Assembly (NCBI RefSeq): GCF_000981225.1
Contig: NZ_LAJC01000002.1
Coordinates: 62,001-126,000, forward strand
Length of the DNA stretch: 64,000 nt
Source: Allosalinactinospora lopnorensis
GTDB taxonomy: Bacteria; Actinomycetota; Actinomycetes; Streptosporangiales; Streptosporangiaceae
Direction of reading: 5' to 3'
Of this stretch, positions 63,512 through 64,000 are shown piece after piece (the first letter of the stretch is position 1; every line of letters starts with the position of its first letter). The position numbers and the translations under genes are program-made. Below the pieces are notes generated by a model. The model did not search any database and had not been told where the DNA came from. It saw nothing but the letters and a program-made list of their open reading frames with translations.

Positions 63512-64000
63512 TCAGATCCGCGAGGGAAGGTCGTTGCCCGCCCCGCGGATACCGCGGCGCAGGTCGGTCCGCCACAGCAGGATCCCGCCGAGGATGAAGA
63601 ACACGATCAGCGAGAAGATGGCGATCCGGTACTCCCCGGTCAGGTTGACCGCGATGGTCACGGCCAGCGACCCCAGGAAAGTCGAGCCGCGGTCGCTGAT
63701 CTGGTAGATCCCGAAGTACTCCGCCTCCCGACCGCGCGGGATCAGCTGGGAGAACATCGACCGCGCCAGCGCCTGGGTGCCGCCCAGCACGATGCCGATT
63801 CCGACCCCCAGAGCCATGAACAGCAGCGGGGCCCCGGCCGGCAGCAGGTATCCCAGTGTCACCAGGACGCACCACACCACCAGGGAGCCCAGCACGGCGT
63901 TCTTGGCGCCGATGCGCCGGGCGATCCGCCCGACGAGGAGCGCACCGCCGAACGCCACGAACTGGATCATCAGGATGGTGCCCATCAGGACGTCCTGGTC
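63512..64000 (-). CDS. MFS transporter, UMF1-like, C-terminal part (runs off window)
   Basis: The 162 codons in the window hold the last five or so transmembrane helices of a major-facilitator protein: ILMIQFVAFGGALLVGRIARRIG, LVVWCVLVTLGYLLP and the block GTQALARSMFSQLIPRGREAEYFGIYQISDRGSTF. This sequence is typical of the UMF1/Atg22-like family. It ends RRGIRGAGNDLPSRI. The true start lies beyond base 64000. The substrate is unknown. Confidence 0.82.
   Translation of the reverse strand, partial: DQDVLMGTILMIQFVAFGGALLVGRIARRIGAKNAVLGSLVVWCVLVTLGYLLPAGAPLLFMALGVGIGIVLGGTQALARSMFSQLIPRGREAEYFGIYQISDRGSTFLGSLAVTIAVNLTGEYRIAIFSLIVFFILGGILLWRTDLRRGIRGAGNDLPSRI

Noticed and set aside
1-64000. 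Mobile elements, CRISPR arrays, tRNA or rRNA genes, secondary-metabolite cluster
   Set aside because: No transposase, integrase, repeat-spacer pattern, tRNA cloverleaf or biosynthetic megagene was recognised. The P450 and sugar operon alone do not make a cluster.

Overview
The window is a piece of a very GC-rich actinobacterial chromosome. It carries the complete Pup-proteasome locus (arc, dop, pup, prcB, prcA, pafA, pafBC), rbpA, a GarA-type FHA protein, DUF5999, DUF397 and DUF3866 proteins, a Ddn-like flavoprotein and an MsiK-type ATPase. Together with frequent GTG/TTG starts, this suggests a filamentous actinomycete, probably near Nocardiopsaceae (Nocardiopsis/Streptomonospora/Thermobifida). 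The genus is inferred, not proven. I saw no rRNA, tRNA, CRISPR array, insertion sequence or prophage.

Layout. 1-5.4 kb: start of a HelD-type RNA polymerase-recycling ATPase (minus strand); a fused anthranilate synthase (trpEG) behind a Trp leader-peptide attenuator; a short-chain epimerase/dehydrogenase; a divergent ThyX. 5.4-12.8 kb: a split-barrel-like protein; a cstA / Cys-Cys-tail protein / ArsA-type ATPase operon; a cardiolipin-synthase-type CDP-alcohol transferase; a nucleotidyltransferase-phosphomannomutase fusion. 13.2-18.5 kb: FHA protein, DUF151 nuclease-like protein, MerR regulator, glycine riboswitch and gcvP. This resembles the mycobacterial garA-gcvB neighbourhood without its first MerR gene. 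18.7-24.4 kb: TPR protein, DUF5999, a collapsed endonuclease V pseudogene, a ThrE-type exporter, a RecB-like nuclease and a site-2 protease. 24.4-27.3 kb: a SLOG-like protein with an XRE-TPR regulator, a divergent micro-ORF and polyphosphate glucokinase.

27.5-46.1 kb is the proteasome/Tat block: trmI, arc, dop, pup, prcBA, pafA, an FKBP lipoprotein, DUF3866, a fused pafBC, a small membrane protein, tatA, tatC, DUF397, a diacylglycerol-kinase-family gene and the Ski2-like helicase helY. Gene order matches the mycobacterial Rv2119-Rv2092c block closely. PafA (with Dop) tags proteins with Pup, ARC unfolds them into PrcAB, and PafBC is the DNA-damage activator encoded beside them. 46.3-55 kb: a glycosyltransferase, an acyl-CoA dehydrogenase, a complete carbohydrate ABC importer (ATPase, lipoprotein, two permeases) and a convergent MsiK-type ATPase. 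55.8-64 kb: lnt, fxsA, a NagD-like phosphatase, rbpA, an unusual P450, a Ddn-like protein, a secreted S28 peptidase and the end of an MFS transporter.

Two threads cross the window. First, eight otherwise well-conserved genes (trpEG, cstA, the mannose-1-P fusion, arc, dop, helY, an acyl-CoA dehydrogenase, rbpA), plus the endonuclease V remnant, each need one extra base at a short G or C run to restore the frame. This looks like systematic base loss in the sequence rather than biology. Second, perfect GGAAT-N18-GTT sigma-R-type promoters stand before both arc and rbpA, linking protein degradation and RNA polymerase binding to thiol-oxidative stress.
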